Origin: Idiomarina piscisalsi | GTDB taxonomy: Bacteria; Pseudomonadota; Gammaproteobacteria; Enterobacterales; Alteromonadaceae | Direction: 5' to 3' | Assembly (NCBI RefSeq): GCF_002211765.1 | Contig: NZ_CP022133.1 | Span: forward strand, 744,001 to 808,000 | DNA: 64,000 bases | In this document: positions 51,280-59,729 of the stretch, piece by piece | Position numbering within the stretch: the first letter of the stretch is position 1 | Layout: each line of letters begins with the position of its first letter | Position numbers and translations under genes: made by a program | The notes under the pieces: generated by a model | What the model saw: the letters and a program-made list of their open reading frames with translations, nothing else | Database searches by the model: none | Told to the model about the DNA's origin: nothing

Positions 51280-52026
51280 ATGTCTGAACAGTCAGTGATA
51301 GTTAAAAAAGATAACGGTGTTGTTAGAATTCGCCTGAACCGTCCAGAAAAGAAAAATGCGTTTACGCAAGCAATGTATACCTTGTGTGAGAAAGCACTAA
51401 AAGAAGCTGATAGTGACAAATCAATTAATGCCGTTGTATTTGAGAGTGAAGGGGACAGCTTTTCTGCCGGTAATGACTTAAACGACTTTCTGGCGATAGA
51501 AAATCTCGATGAATCAGCGCCGCCATTCCGTTTTCTGCATACCCTGAACAAGGTGGAAGTACCTGTTGTTGCTGCAGTTAACGGTTTGGCCATCGGTATT
51601 GGAACCACTTTGTTACTTCACTGCGATATTGTTATCAGTAGTAATGAAGCGCTATACGCACTGCCGTTTGTACAATTGGGTCTTCTACCAGAAGCCGGTT
51701 CAAGTTTGTTGTTACCGCAAATTTGTGGTTATCAGAAAGCGGCAGAATTATTATTGCTAGGTGATAACTTCGATGCACAAACTGCGTTCGAGCTTGGTTT
51801 TGTGAATCATGTTGTTTCTGCCGAGCAGCTGGAAAGCAAAGTAGAAGAGGTGTTGAGTAAACTACGAGCTCAATCTGGGCAGTCTTTGCGGGTGTCGAAG
51901 AAATTACTTAAACACCCAATTGAATCAACGGCTGCACGAATAAGCCGTGAAGCTGAATATTTTGCTAAAGCGTTAAGCTCTCCCGAGGCAAAACAAGCGA
52001 TTGCTCGTAAACTGCAGAAAAAGTAA
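51280..52026 (+). CDS. Enoyl-CoA hydratase/isomerase family protein
   Basis: Crotonase-fold enzymes hydrate or isomerise enoyl-CoA thioesters. I take the ATG at 51280 (M-S-E-Q-S-V), 14 bases after the KAS III stop, giving 248 residues. Key segments are S-A-G-N-D-L-N-D-F (oxyanion hole), A-V-N-G-L-A-I-G-I-G-T-T and G-L-L-P-E-A-G-S-S, where one catalytic Glu is present. Substrate is unknown; with its neighbour it may act in lipid synthesis or acyl remodelling. Confidence 0.87.
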   Translation: MSEQSVIVKKDNGVVRIRLNRPEKKNAFTQAMYTLCEKALKEADSDKSINAVVFESEGDSFSAGNDLNDFLAIENLDESAPPFRFLHTLNKVEVPVVAAVNGLAIGIGTTLLLHCDIVISSNEALYALPFVQLGLLPEAGSSLLLPQICGYQKAAELLLLGDNFDAQTAFELGFVNHVVSAEQLESKVEEVLSKLRAQSGQSLRVSKKLLKHPIESTAARISREAEYFAKALSSPEAKQAIARKLQKK

Positions 52027-52045
52027 GCGAAAGGCCATTGGTGGG

Positions 52046-52074
52046 TTGTTTACCCATGGCAAGTAAGTCATAAT
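52046..52074 (+). promoter_or_regulatory. Promoter of the SRP RNA gene
   Basis: TTGTTT (52046-52051), 17 bases, CATAAT (52069-52074), then the GC-rich discriminator GCGCCTGC. The E. coli ffs promoter also has a GC-rich discriminator. Confidence 0.6.
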
Positions 52075-52100
52075 GCGCCTGCTTTGAATAAAGCGTCAAT

Positions 52101-52214
52101 GGTGACTCTGCGGGTCCCCCCGCAACGCTAACCAGCGAACCCGGTCAGGCCCGGAAGGGAGCAGCCGTAGTTGGGGATGTGTGTGCCGGGGTGTGGCTGG
52201 TAGAGTCGCCACCC
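52101..52214 (+). ncRNA. ffs: 4.5S RNA, signal recognition particle RNA
   Basis: The 114-nt RNA is the partner of Ffh in co-translational membrane targeting. GGTGACTCT at the 5' end pairs with AGAGTCGCC at the 3' end. The conserved tip GGTCAGGCCCGGAAGGGAGC (52143-52162) has the GGAA tetraloop and the symmetric and asymmetric loops that bind Ffh, and the return strand has GTGTGTGCCGGGGTG. Its closeness to E. coli 4.5S (114 nt) is high. Confidence 0.96.
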
Positions 52215-52226
52215 AATCCTTGTTAT

Positions 52227-52502
52227 TTAAATGCTTTCATCTCTCTTTCTATTTTTCAAAAACTCTAAAGCTTCCGTAATAGCTTTGTGAACCTGCATTT
52301 CCATATCCAGTCTTTTTGACGGCGGAAGGAAAAAGGCCATATCGACCTCGTGACGAATATAGCGAGGCGGCAGTTGGTTCAACACCAAACAGCATAAGTC
52401 AGCTAGAAACTCTTGCTCGTATTGCTTATCGAGCTCTAGCTCCTCAACTCTGTCCGCAACTAATCGCTCATAATAATTGTGAATATCATCGTCAAATTTC
52501 AT
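52227..52502 (-). CDS. ComFB-like protein
   Basis: The 91-residue protein is helical and has the ComFB pattern D-L-C-C-L-V-L-N-Q-L-P-P-R-Y-I at about residues 34-48. ComFB was named from a Bacillus competence operon; relatives in cyanobacteria have been reported as cyclic-dinucleotide receptors, which I recall and cannot check here. It overlaps the HDAC-family gene by 11 bases and so is likely translated with it. It ends only 12 bases from ffs, convergently. Confidence 0.72.
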   Translation of the reverse strand: MKFDDDIHNYYERLVADRVEELELDKQYEQEFLADLCCLVLNQLPPRYIRHEVDMAFFLPPSKRLDMEMQVHKAITEALEFLKNRKRDESI

Positions 52503-53457
52503 TTTCCGGACTCCTCAGCGCTGTGTCAGGTAGATACTGACTTTCAGTATAGACATAATATGCGGCTCTGAGTAATTGGGCGTGTCCCCGCACCAGTCGC
52601 TCCAGGTTTCGTTGATAACCTCCCCCAATGACCGCTGCGACAGGAATGCTATTTTGTCGACAAAATGAAAGCACCGTCATGTCACGCTGGAATAGGCCGT
52701 TCAAACTAATGTGAAAATGGCCTAGCTCATCTTTTGTGTAAATATCCACGCCAGCATCGTAAAGGATGATATCGGGCTTTACGCTTCTCGCAATCGAGGT
52801 AAGTGCATTCTGCAACGCCTGAAGGTAACTTTTATCAGTCGTTCCTTTGGGCAACGGAACATCTAAATCTGACAATGATTTTGAGAATGGAAAGTTCTTT
52901 TCACCATGAATAGAGCAAGTAAAGACCCGAGGGTCATTTTTGAAGATGGTCGCTGTACCGTCACCCTGATGCACGTCCGTGTCCAGCACAGCAATTTTTA
53001 AATTGGGATGTTGTAAAAGTAACTGATGACAGGCGATAGCCAAGTCGTTAATCAAGCAAAAACCGCTACCCCAATCTTGATGAGCATGGTGATACCCGCC
53101 CGAAAAATGAATAGCAATGGACGAGTCTAGTGCTATTTGTAAAGCCAAGGTCGTTCCGCCGGCTGATGTTAGAGAACGCGTAAGTAGCTGCTCTGACCAG
53201 GGAAAGCCAATTCTGCGCCATTCAGCTTTTTCAAAGCTGTTGGCTTTTAGCTTTTCAATATACGAAGCGCTGTGTGTCTGTTCAACTTGTTCCCAGGTTA
53301 GTGCTACAGGCGCCTTCCACTGACTTGCGTGTGCCCCCCGGCTAACGGCCCAATCATGCAATAAACGATATTTTTCAATAGGGTAGCGGTGCCGTTCAGG
53401 AAGTGACAGTTGGCTGTATATTGGAGAGTAGATGAAGGGAATATTAACCTTCGTCAT
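52492..53457 (-). CDS. Histone-deacetylase-family amidohydrolase
   Basis: The arginase/deacetylase-fold enzyme removes acyl groups from lysine or polyamines. The 321-residue protein has active-site H123-H124 in G-G-Y-H-H-A-H, zinc ligands D161 and H163 in D-T-D-V-H-Q-G-D-G-T, and D238 in D-A-G-V-D. Class I enzymes have H-H-G-N-G-T where this has H-Q-G-D-G-T, as seen in the HDAC11-like/bacterial branch. A C-terminal Y is also present. Bacterial relatives include acetyl-polyamine and acetoin-utilisation proteins; the substrate is unknown. It overlaps priC by 14 bases. Confidence 0.86.
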   Translation of the reverse strand: MTKVNIPFIYSPIYSQLSLPERHRYPIEKYRLLHDWAVSRGAHASQWKAPVALTWEQVEQTHSASYIEKLKANSFEKAEWRRIGFPWSEQLLTRSLTSAGGTTLALQIALDSSIAIHFSGGYHHAHQDWGSGFCLINDLAIACHQLLLQHPNLKIAVLDTDVHQGDGTATIFKNDPRVFTCSIHGEKNFPFSKSLSDLDVPLPKGTTDKSYLQALQNALTSIARSVKPDIILYDAGVDIYTKDELGHFHISLNGLFQRDMTVLSFCRQNSIPVAAVIGGGYQRNLERLVRGHAQLLRAAYYVYTESQYLPDTALRSPENEI

Positions 53458-53974
53458 AACGCTGAATCTGTCGCTCTAACTGATCAATTGCCATTTGGCA
53501 ACGGTTTAATCGCTTTTGAGCGGCTTGAATTACGTCCTGCCCCCCCGTGCTTTGTGCATTTTCAAGGTTTTCAGTTAAGCGGCGCTCATAGCCTCTATAA
53601 GTTACTAATTGTTCATGAAGTTTTTGGTAATTATTGGCCTTCACTTCTCGCTGCTCTTCTCCCTTTTCCGGGAGCTTACCCGAACGCAGTGCAGTTGCTA
53701 GCGCTTCTACTTGAGCACAAAGCTTTTCGGCCACATAACGTTGCGATTCTTTCGATGTTGTTTGTAAGAGTTGAGCTAACAGACGCTCTGTTTCTTTAAC
53801 GTAATCTAAAGCGACGGATGATCGCGTTTGGAACAGTGAAGGACTGAACCACTGCTCTGTGACTTTCTTTGAGCGGCGTCTATTGTCTTCGTCAATATGC
53901 AGGGCTTGTTCGGAAAACTCATTGAGCAACCGTTCAATATGTTGAATTGACGTTAAGTCATTTATTGGTCTCAT
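53444..53974 (-). CDS. priC: Primosomal replication protein PriC
   Basis: PriC restarts stalled replication forks by loading DnaB and binding SSB. The 176-residue helical protein matches E. coli PriC at F-S-P-S-L-F-Q-T-R-S, Y-R-G-Y-E-R-R-L and the C-terminal R-L-N-R-C-Q-M-A-I block. It is the first gene of priC-HDAC-ComFB and lies divergent from the TonB2 cluster over a long gap. Confidence 0.88.
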   Translation of the reverse strand: MRPINDLTSIQHIERLLNEFSEQALHIDEDNRRRSKKVTEQWFSPSLFQTRSSVALDYVKETERLLAQLLQTTSKESQRYVAEKLCAQVEALATALRSGKLPEKGEEQREVKANNYQKLHEQLVTYRGYERRLTENLENAQSTGGQDVIQAAQKRLNRCQMAIDQLERQIQRYDEG

Positions 53975-54450
53975 AACCCCATAATAAAAGAATTTTTCTC
54001 TTATGACACGGTCAAATCAGAAAAAGAGGTTAAGCTATTAAACATAGGCTAAAAAATTACTTGTATAAAAAACGTTGAAATTTATAAGGCAGTGTTGTTC
54101 GTGGATCAAAAAGTGATACTATTCAAGACAGGAGTAGTAGCTAAAAAGAGGTATCGTTTACTTTTTTGAAGCTATGAAATGATTTGACGACAGGATGTTG
54201 TCTTAAAATCTGGAGATTGTACGAGTCCAGATCCGTGTTCTACAGTATAGAATTGAAACGATAGCTATAGCGCGGTTAACTCAGGTAACTTGGTTGACAG
54301 CGTATAGTCATCGTGGGAGTATTCTTGGTTATTGTCACTTTTGTCGACAATAACTATAAACCGTAGAACGAGATCTTTTCGTCATTCAAACAACTGGTGT
54401 TTCGCGCCTTAGGCGTTGAAGCGGAAGTTAAGTCAAATTGGTTGGGAACT
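53975..54450 (+). promoter_or_regulatory. Long non-coding region upstream of the TonB2 cluster
   Basis: No convincing gene lies here. It holds A/T-rich DNA near priC and TTGACA at 54294-54299 without a well-spaced -10. It also has a perfect 9-bp inverted repeat, GTTATTGTC (54328-54336) and GACAATAAC (54346-54354), about 100 bases before the first gene. The small hairpin CGCCTTAGGCG follows near 54406. I do not see a clear Fur box. Confidence 0.5.
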
Positions 54451-55239
54451 ATGACCAAAGTAATCAAAAGAACCAAACTCGCTGCAACCCTGATGGGTGT
54501 GATGGCGTTTGCTGGCACTGGCGTTGCCGCTGCACAGCAAGTCGATGTAGCTAAGCTACAAAACGAAGAGAAAAAGATTCTTAATGCGGCCGCTCAGTCT
54601 CAAGAGAAAGTAAACTCTCTGTTTGAGCAAAGCCAGGATCTTCTTATCGAGTATCGCTCAGTAATCTCTGAGTATGAGAACTTGAAAGTTTACAACGACC
54701 ACGTTCAGCGCTTGGTTAATGACCAAGAAGCAACGCTAGCGTCTTTGCAAAAGCAAATTGACGGCATCGAGCGTACTAAGCAGGGCGTCGTTCCTCTTAT
54801 GTATGAAATGATCGATGCGCTAGAGCAATTTGTGAAATTGGATATTCCAATTCACCGTGAAAAGCGTATGGAACGCGTTGAGCGTCTGCGCGACATCATG
54901 GACAGCGCTAACGTTTCAACGTCTGAGCAGTTCCGTCAAATCATTGAAGCGTACCAGACAGAAATGGACTACGGTTCAGGCTTGATCTCTTACCAGGGCA
55001 ACTTGGAAGTAGACGGAGAGCAAGTGGCTGTTGATTATTTCCACATGGGTCGTGTTGCATTCCTGGCACAGTCTCTCGATTTGAGAAATGCTTGGATTTA
55101 CAACAACGAAACTGATGAGTGGACTGCTTTGGAAGACGAGTTTATCCGTCCTCTGACCCAAGCGATTCGTATGTCACGTAAGCAAACAGCTTACGATCTG
55201 GTGAAACTTCCAGTATTCGCAGCGGAGAGTGCAGAATGA
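54451..55239 (+). CDS. DUF3450 periplasmic protein of the TonB2 cluster
   Basis: The 262-residue protein has a signal peptide (about residues 1-29, cleaved after V-A-A-A) and a long coiled-coil region at about 35-115 before a mixed C-domain. I use the ATG at 54451, preceded by GGGA; a longer frame from 54397 adds non-family residues. DUF3450 genes head TonB2 clusters in Vibrio and Shewanella relatives; the role is unknown, presumably in TonB2 energy transfer. It overlaps ttpC by 4 bases (ATGA). Confidence 0.88.
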   Translation: MTKVIKRTKLAATLMGVMAFAGTGVAAAQQVDVAKLQNEEKKILNAAAQSQEKVNSLFEQSQDLLIEYRSVISEYENLKVYNDHVQRLVNDQEATLASLQKQIDGIERTKQGVVPLMYEMIDALEQFVKLDIPIHREKRMERVERLRDIMDSANVSTSEQFRQIIEAYQTEMDYGSGLISYQGNLEVDGEQVAVDYFHMGRVAFLAQSLDLRNAWIYNNETDEWTALEDEFIRPLTQAIRMSRKQTAYDLVKLPVFAAESAE

Positions 55240-56603
55240 ATAAATTAGTAAAATCGTTAATGATTGCAGCAGCAGTCACCCTTTCTGCCGGTACGACTCT
55301 CGCTGCACAAGCTCAGGATACATCTGACGCTAAGAACCTTGACGAGTTGTTACAGCTAGTTGAGAAAAACCGTGTTTCTTCTCGTGAATTAAATGCTGAG
55401 CGTGAGCGTGAATTCACAGCTGCGCGCGCTGACAAGCAAGCTATGCTAAACCGTGCTAAGCAACAGCTTGAAGACGAGAAAGCGCGAGGTAAACGTTTAC
55501 AGAATGAATTCTCTGAAAACGAAGTCGCGTTAGCGAACAAAGAGCAGGAACTTGAGAACGCCAAAGGCACCTTAGGTGAAATGTTCGGTGTTGTTCGTGG
55601 TGCAGCAACCGAAACTATCGGTCGCATCGCAACGTCAATAGTTAGTGCTCAGTACCCAGGTCGTGAAGACGTTCTTCAGAGCTTGTCTGAAGCAAAAGAA
55701 CTTCCGACTCTGGAAGAACTAGAAGAACTATGGCAAGCACTTCTTACTGAAATGGTTCAGTCTGGTAAAGTCGTTAAGTTTGATACTGAAGTGACTTTAC
55801 TTGACGGTGGTACTGAGCAACGCGAAGTCGTTCGCTTAGGTACTTTTAACCTAATTTCTGGTGACCAATACTTGGTGTATAACGACACGACTGAACAAGT
55901 TCAGCCATTAGGTCGTCAACCAGAAGGTGGTGCGACAGGACAAGCACAAGAGTTCTTCAATACTGAAAGTGGTTATGAAGGTGTGTTCCTTGATCCATCT
56001 AAAGGTCAGATTCTTGGTCTGTTAACTCAAAAAGCAACGCTTTCTGAGCGCTATCACCAAGGTGGTACAGTTGGTTATGTTATTACCGTTGTACTGATTA
56101 TTGGCTTATTAATCGCGCTTTATAAGTTAATTACGTTAACTGGCGCGGCAGGCAAAATCCGTTCTCAGCTTAAAAATCCTGAAAGCCCTAAAGACAGCAA
56201 CGCTTTAGGTCGTATCCTGAAAGTGTATCAGGAGAACAAGAGTGCAGATCCTGAAAACTTAGAACTGAAATTGGACGAAGCGATTCTGCGTGAAACTCCG
56301 AAGATTGACAGCGGCGTAAACGTTATCAAGATCTTCGCAGCAATCGCACCACTGCTTGGTCTATTAGGTACAGTTGTTGGTATGATTGGTACGTTCCAGT
56401 CAATCACACTGTTTGGTACCGGTGATCCGAAGATCATGGCGGGCGATATTTCAATGGCGTTGGTAACAACGGCTATGGGTCTTATCGCGGCTATTCCATT
56501 GATTTTGGCTCACAGTATTGTGGCATCTCGCGCTAAGTCTATCGTTCACATTCTGGACGAGCAGGCAGCGGGAATCGTAGCTGCGCACTCGGAGAAGGAG
56601 TAA
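55236..56603 (+). CDS. ttpC: TonB2-system proton-channel protein TtpC
   Basis: TtpC is a large ExbB-like protein needed for TonB2-dependent uptake in Vibrio. The 455-residue protein has a signal peptide (about 1-26), a periplasmic coiled coil at about 45-110, a periplasmic domain to about 275, a first membrane helix at about 283-305, and a C-terminal MotA/TolQ/ExbB channel at about 340-450 with L-L-G-L-L-G-T-V-V-G-M-I. It lies between DUF3450 and exbB2, the same order as in V. cholerae. Confidence 0.9.
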   Translation: MNKLVKSLMIAAAVTLSAGTTLAAQAQDTSDAKNLDELLQLVEKNRVSSRELNAEREREFTAARADKQAMLNRAKQQLEDEKARGKRLQNEFSENEVALANKEQELENAKGTLGEMFGVVRGAATETIGRIATSIVSAQYPGREDVLQSLSEAKELPTLEELEELWQALLTEMVQSGKVVKFDTEVTLLDGGTEQREVVRLGTFNLISGDQYLVYNDTTEQVQPLGRQPEGGATGQAQEFFNTESGYEGVFLDPSKGQILGLLTQKATLSERYHQGGTVGYVITVVLIIGLLIALYKLITLTGAAGKIRSQLKNPESPKDSNALGRILKVYQENKSADPENLELKLDEAILRETPKIDSGVNVIKIFAAIAPLLGLLGTVVGMIGTFQSITLFGTGDPKIMAGDISMALVTTAMGLIAAIPLILAHSIVASRAKSIVHILDEQAAGIVAAHSEKE

Positions 56604-56606
56604 CCC

Positions 56607-57131
56607 ATGCTTTACCTGATGGAACTTTGGGAATCTATCAGGGATTTTCTGGCTACCGGTGGCGATGTCCTGTACATCGTCATGGGGGTGCTCTTTCTAA
56701 TGTGGGTACTGATGATTGAGCGTTATTGGTACCTTACCGGCGCATTCCCTAAGCTTCGCAACGACATTATTGCGAAGTGGGATGCCCGTAAGGACACCAC
56801 CTCATGGTACGCCCATAGAATCCGTGAAGCATGGATTTCCGAAGCGAACGATAAACTGAATGCTCGTATTCTGTTAATTAAAACTTGTGTTGCCTTATGT
56901 CCGCTGGTCGGACTGTTGGGAACCGTAACCGGTATGATTACGGTCTTCGAAATCATGGCAGTACAAGGGACGGGTAACCCTCGTCTAATGGCATCGGGTA
57001 TTTCGATGGCAACTATCCCAACGATGGCGGGTATGGTTGCAGCTTTATCCGGCATGTTTTTCGCAACTCGACTGGAAAGTAAGGTTCGTCGTGCGAAAGA
57101 AGGCCTGGTTGACAGTTTGCCACATCACTAA
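56607..57131 (+). CDS. exbB: Biopolymer transport protein ExbB2
   Basis: This short ExbB (174 residues) forms the inner-membrane proton channel with ExbD. Three membrane helices are visible (about 20-37, 88-110, 133-155), with L-V-G-L-L-G-T-V-T-G-M in the second. It starts 3 bases after ttpC. Two ExbB-like proteins in one cluster is the mark of the TonB2 type. Confidence 0.93.
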   Translation: MLYLMELWESIRDFLATGGDVLYIVMGVLFLMWVLMIERYWYLTGAFPKLRNDIIAKWDARKDTTSWYAHRIREAWISEANDKLNARILLIKTCVALCPLVGLLGTVTGMITVFEIMAVQGTGNPRLMASGISMATIPTMAGMVAALSGMFFATRLESKVRRAKEGLVDSLPHH

Positions 57132-57143
57132 GAGAGTAAAACT

Positions 57144-57545
57144 ATGGCACGTAATCGTAATCGAGAAGAAGAAGATGCGTCTATCGATATGACGCCGATG
57201 CTCGACATCGTCTTCATCATGTTGATCTTCTTTATCGTAACGACTTCATTCGTTAAAGAAGCTGGTATTCAGGTAAATAAACCTGAAGCTAATCAGGCGA
57301 ACAAGGAGCCTTCAGCAAACATCTTTATCGCAATTCGTGATACAGGCGAAATCTGGATGGATAAACGCCAAGTCGACGTTAAGCGCGTTGCAGCAAACTT
57401 AGAACGTATGCTAGCAGAGCAACCAACGGACTTAGTGGTTATTCAGGCCGATAAAGAAGCTGAACATGGTCGCGTCGTTGAAGTTATGGACCAAATTAAG
57501 GAAGCGGGTATCGATAAGATATCCATAGCAGCGGAGACTAACTAA
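57144..57545 (+). CDS. exbD: Biopolymer transport protein ExbD2
   Basis: The 133-residue protein has one N-terminal membrane helix at about residues 22-40 (L-D-I-V-F-I-M-L-I-F-F-I-V) preceded by the D-M-T-P-M motif, and a periplasmic domain. The conserved membrane aspartate of the ExbD/TolR family (L-D in M-L-D-I-V) is present. It lies 12 bases after exbB2, and its stop is 1 base before tonB2. Confidence 0.95.
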   Translation: MARNRNREEEDASIDMTPMLDIVFIMLIFFIVTTSFVKEAGIQVNKPEANQANKEPSANIFIAIRDTGEIWMDKRQVDVKRVAANLERMLAEQPTDLVVIQADKEAEHGRVVEVMDQIKEAGIDKISIAAETN

Positions 57546-57546
57546 T

Positions 57547-58148
57547 ATGGTGCGCTTTTTAGTATCTTTACTACTAGGTGCGGCCGTTACGTTTGCTTTC
57601 ATGGCTTACTTAATCGGTGGGGGGCGAAAAGCAATGAAGCTCCGCCTCCAACACCGGTCATTGACATCGTAACGTCGCCACCTGAGTCTGACGTGCAAGA
57701 GCGTCGGCGTACTCCGCCGCCGCCACCGCCGCCACCTGAGCAGCCACCTGAGACTCCACAGTCTCAGCCTGATACTTCAGATTCCAGTCTGAATATGAAT
57801 ATGGGTTTTGATGTGGATGTTGGTGGAGCTGATACCGGGCTGTCTGGTCCAGGTGGAGGTTTGAGCAGCGATGGTGATGCAACGCCTATCGTTCGTATCG
57901 AACCACGCTACCCGCCTCAAGCGGCGCGTAATGGCACAGAAGGTTGGGTTCAATTGCGGTTCACTATCGATGAACAAGGTGGTGTGACTGACGTTGAAGT
58001 CATTGACTCTGAACCTCGTCGAGTATTTGACCGTGAAGCTCGTCGCGCATTGTTGCGCTGGAAGTACAAGCCGAAGGTTGTTGACGGCAAGCCGGTTCGT
58101 CAACCGGGAATGACTGTACAGCTCGATTTCACAATGGATGGGAACTAA
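57547..58148 (+). CDS. tonB: TonB2 energy transducer, interrupted by a frameshift in a G6 run
   Basis: TonB spans the periplasm and transfers energy to outer-membrane receptors. The ATG at 57547 opens the membrane anchor (M-V-R-F-L-V-S-L-L-L-G-A-A-V), but this frame stops at 57670-57672. The rest (proline-rich linker and C-terminal TonB domain, with P-R-Y-P-P-Q-A-A and W-K-Y-K-P-K) is in the next frame. One base is missing at GGGGGG (57619-57624); adding a G restores G-G-G-A-K-S-N-E-A and a 200-residue protein. As read, the anchor and the periplasmic part are separated. Confidence 0.88.
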
Positions 58149-58151
58149 GAA

Positions 58152-59444
58152 ATGAATTATTTAACAAAAACATTTGTTAGTGCCCTGGCTTTTGTCGCGG
58201 CTATGTCGTTGACCATGGTCCAGGCTTCGGCTCAGGATCTTGGCTTCAGCATTCCGGATAAAGAGACCGTTGAGGCGCAGAAGAAAGCTCGAAAAAACCA
58301 AGCCGCTTCACAAAGTATTGGTCGCGCCATTATGGATGCGTTCGAGCTTTACGAAGAGGATAAAATCAAAGAAGCGATTGTAGTATTGGAAGAGCAAGAG
58401 CCAGATCCTGGTTACGATTCCGCGTATTTAGGTCGCTTCCTTGGTAATCTCTATGCTGCTGACGAGCGTATGTCAGACGCCTTGAGCGTTTTAAAAAGTG
58501 CGGTTGATCAAGATGTTCTCGGTTGGAGTGATCAGGCTGCAGCGATGAAACTTGTTGGTCAAATCAGCCTTCAGGAAGAAAAATACGAGCAGTCGATAGA
58601 GTACCTTCGTAACTGGGTTCAATTCACAGGCGAAAAAGATCCTCAAGTATTCTTGTATATGGCAAACGCCTATTACCAGATGAAAGAGTTCGCTAAAGTG
58701 ATTCCTTTTGCCGAAGCCGCATTGCAGTATGGCGAACCAGATAAAAACGTGTATACGTTGATGATGGCGTCATATTATGAGCGTAAAATGTACTCGGATG
58801 CAATTAGGGTACTTGAGGAAGGCTTGAATAAGCTTCCTGAAGTGACTCAATGGTGGCCGCAGTTAGCTCAATTTTATATGCTCGAAGAAAACCTGCCTAA
58901 AGCGCTTCAAACTATCGAGATAGCTTATTTAGCGGGATACCTAGACAAAGAGAATCAGTTTAAAATGCTGGTTCAACTTTATGATAACGAAGGTATTCCT
59001 TATAAAGCAGCTACCACCATGGAAAAGCATGTGGAAGCAGGTGACATCGAGCAAACCGCTAAGAATTTCGCCACCATAGCGAACAGCTATCACCGAGCGA
59101 AAACTCTGGATAAAGCCGTTGAATGGTACCTTCGAGCAGCAGAAGCTGCAGAAGATGCGGATGACAAAGGTGAGTACTATCGTAAGCGCGGCAATATTAT
59201 GTTGCTAAACGAACAGTACATTGCAGCAGCAGAACCTTTGAAAAAAGCATTGGATTATTTAGAAGGTCGTGACGAAGGTCGAGTTTATATGTCGTTAGCG
59301 GAAGCGTATTTCTACGGCGGTGATTACCGCCAGGCGATGAGATACGTTAATGAAGCGGCTAAATTCGACGGACAACGTCGCAGCGCTCGCAGCTGGAAAG
59401 GTTATATTCAATCAACTGCGAAACGTAAAGGCATTGAATTATAA
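58152..59444 (+). CDS. Periplasmic TPR protein of the TonB2 cluster
   Basis: The 430-residue protein has a signal peptide (about 1-27, A-S-A cleavage) and at least eight tetratricopeptide repeats that form a helical solenoid for protein contacts. V. cholerae has a similar TPR gene downstream of tonB2. It starts 3 bases after the tonB2 stop and is followed by a strong terminator, so it ends the operon. Confidence 0.88.
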   Translation: MNYLTKTFVSALAFVAAMSLTMVQASAQDLGFSIPDKETVEAQKKARKNQAASQSIGRAIMDAFELYEEDKIKEAIVVLEEQEPDPGYDSAYLGRFLGNLYAADERMSDALSVLKSAVDQDVLGWSDQAAAMKLVGQISLQEEKYEQSIEYLRNWVQFTGEKDPQVFLYMANAYYQMKEFAKVIPFAEAALQYGEPDKNVYTLMMASYYERKMYSDAIRVLEEGLNKLPEVTQWWPQLAQFYMLEENLPKALQTIEIAYLAGYLDKENQFKMLVQLYDNEGIPYKAATTMEKHVEAGDIEQTAKNFATIANSYHRAKTLDKAVEWYLRAAEAAEDADDKGEYYRKRGNIMLLNEQYIAAAEPLKKALDYLEGRDEGRVYMSLAEAYFYGGDYRQAMRYVNEAAKFDGQRRSARSWKGYIQSTAKRKGIEL

Positions 59445-59475
59445 TTTAACCTGATAGCGTTAATTAGCAGAATAA

Positions 59476-59506
59476 AACCCGGCCTAATCAGGTCGGGTTT
59501 TTTATT
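59476..59506 (+). terminator. Rho-independent terminator of the TonB2 operon
   Basis: AAACCCGGCCT pairs with AGGTCGGGTTT around AATC, with one G-U pair, and runs into TTTTTT. It lies about 30 bases after the TPR stop. Confidence 0.93.
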
Positions 59507-59576
59507 GGTTGAACTGCTTTTATCAGCGCATAGGATCAAGTATGATCTGCCCCGACTTATTTAGGAGGTAGATGTC

Positions 59577-59699
59577 ATGTCATCAGAGTCGTTCAAAGAG
59601 CCTGCTGGGTTCGGTTATTTGTTATTCGCTATTGTATTGTTTGTTATCGCAGGCTGCTTGCCACTAGTGCTGCGCTTAATACAAGTGTTATCTGCCTAA
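59577..59699 (+). CDS. Small membrane protein, 40 residues, unknown
   Basis: ATG at 59577 follows an AGGAGG site at 59563-59568 with 8-base spacing, the strongest ribosome-binding site near here. The peptide begins M-S-S-E-S-F-K-E-P-A-G and then has one hydrophobic helix of about 23 residues (G-Y-L-L-F-A-I-V-L-F-V-I-A-G), ending V-L-R-L-I-Q-V-L-S-A. It is likely a single-pass inner-membrane peptide. It lies after the TonB2 terminator and 30 bases before a receiver-domain gene. I do not recognise it. Confidence 0.65.
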   Translation: MSSESFKEPAGFGYLLFAIVLFVIAGCLPLVLRLIQVLSA

Positions 59700-59729
59700 T
59701 AGTCAAGCTGTAAAAGGCTTAAGGTGTAA

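Noticed and set aside
54294..54325. TTGACA with TATTCT as the TonB2 operon promoter
   Set aside because: The spacing is 20 bases; kept only as part of the described upstream region.
59510..59546. TTGAAC and TATGAT as a promoter for the 40-residue gene
   Set aside because: The spacer is 25 bases, too long for sigma-70.
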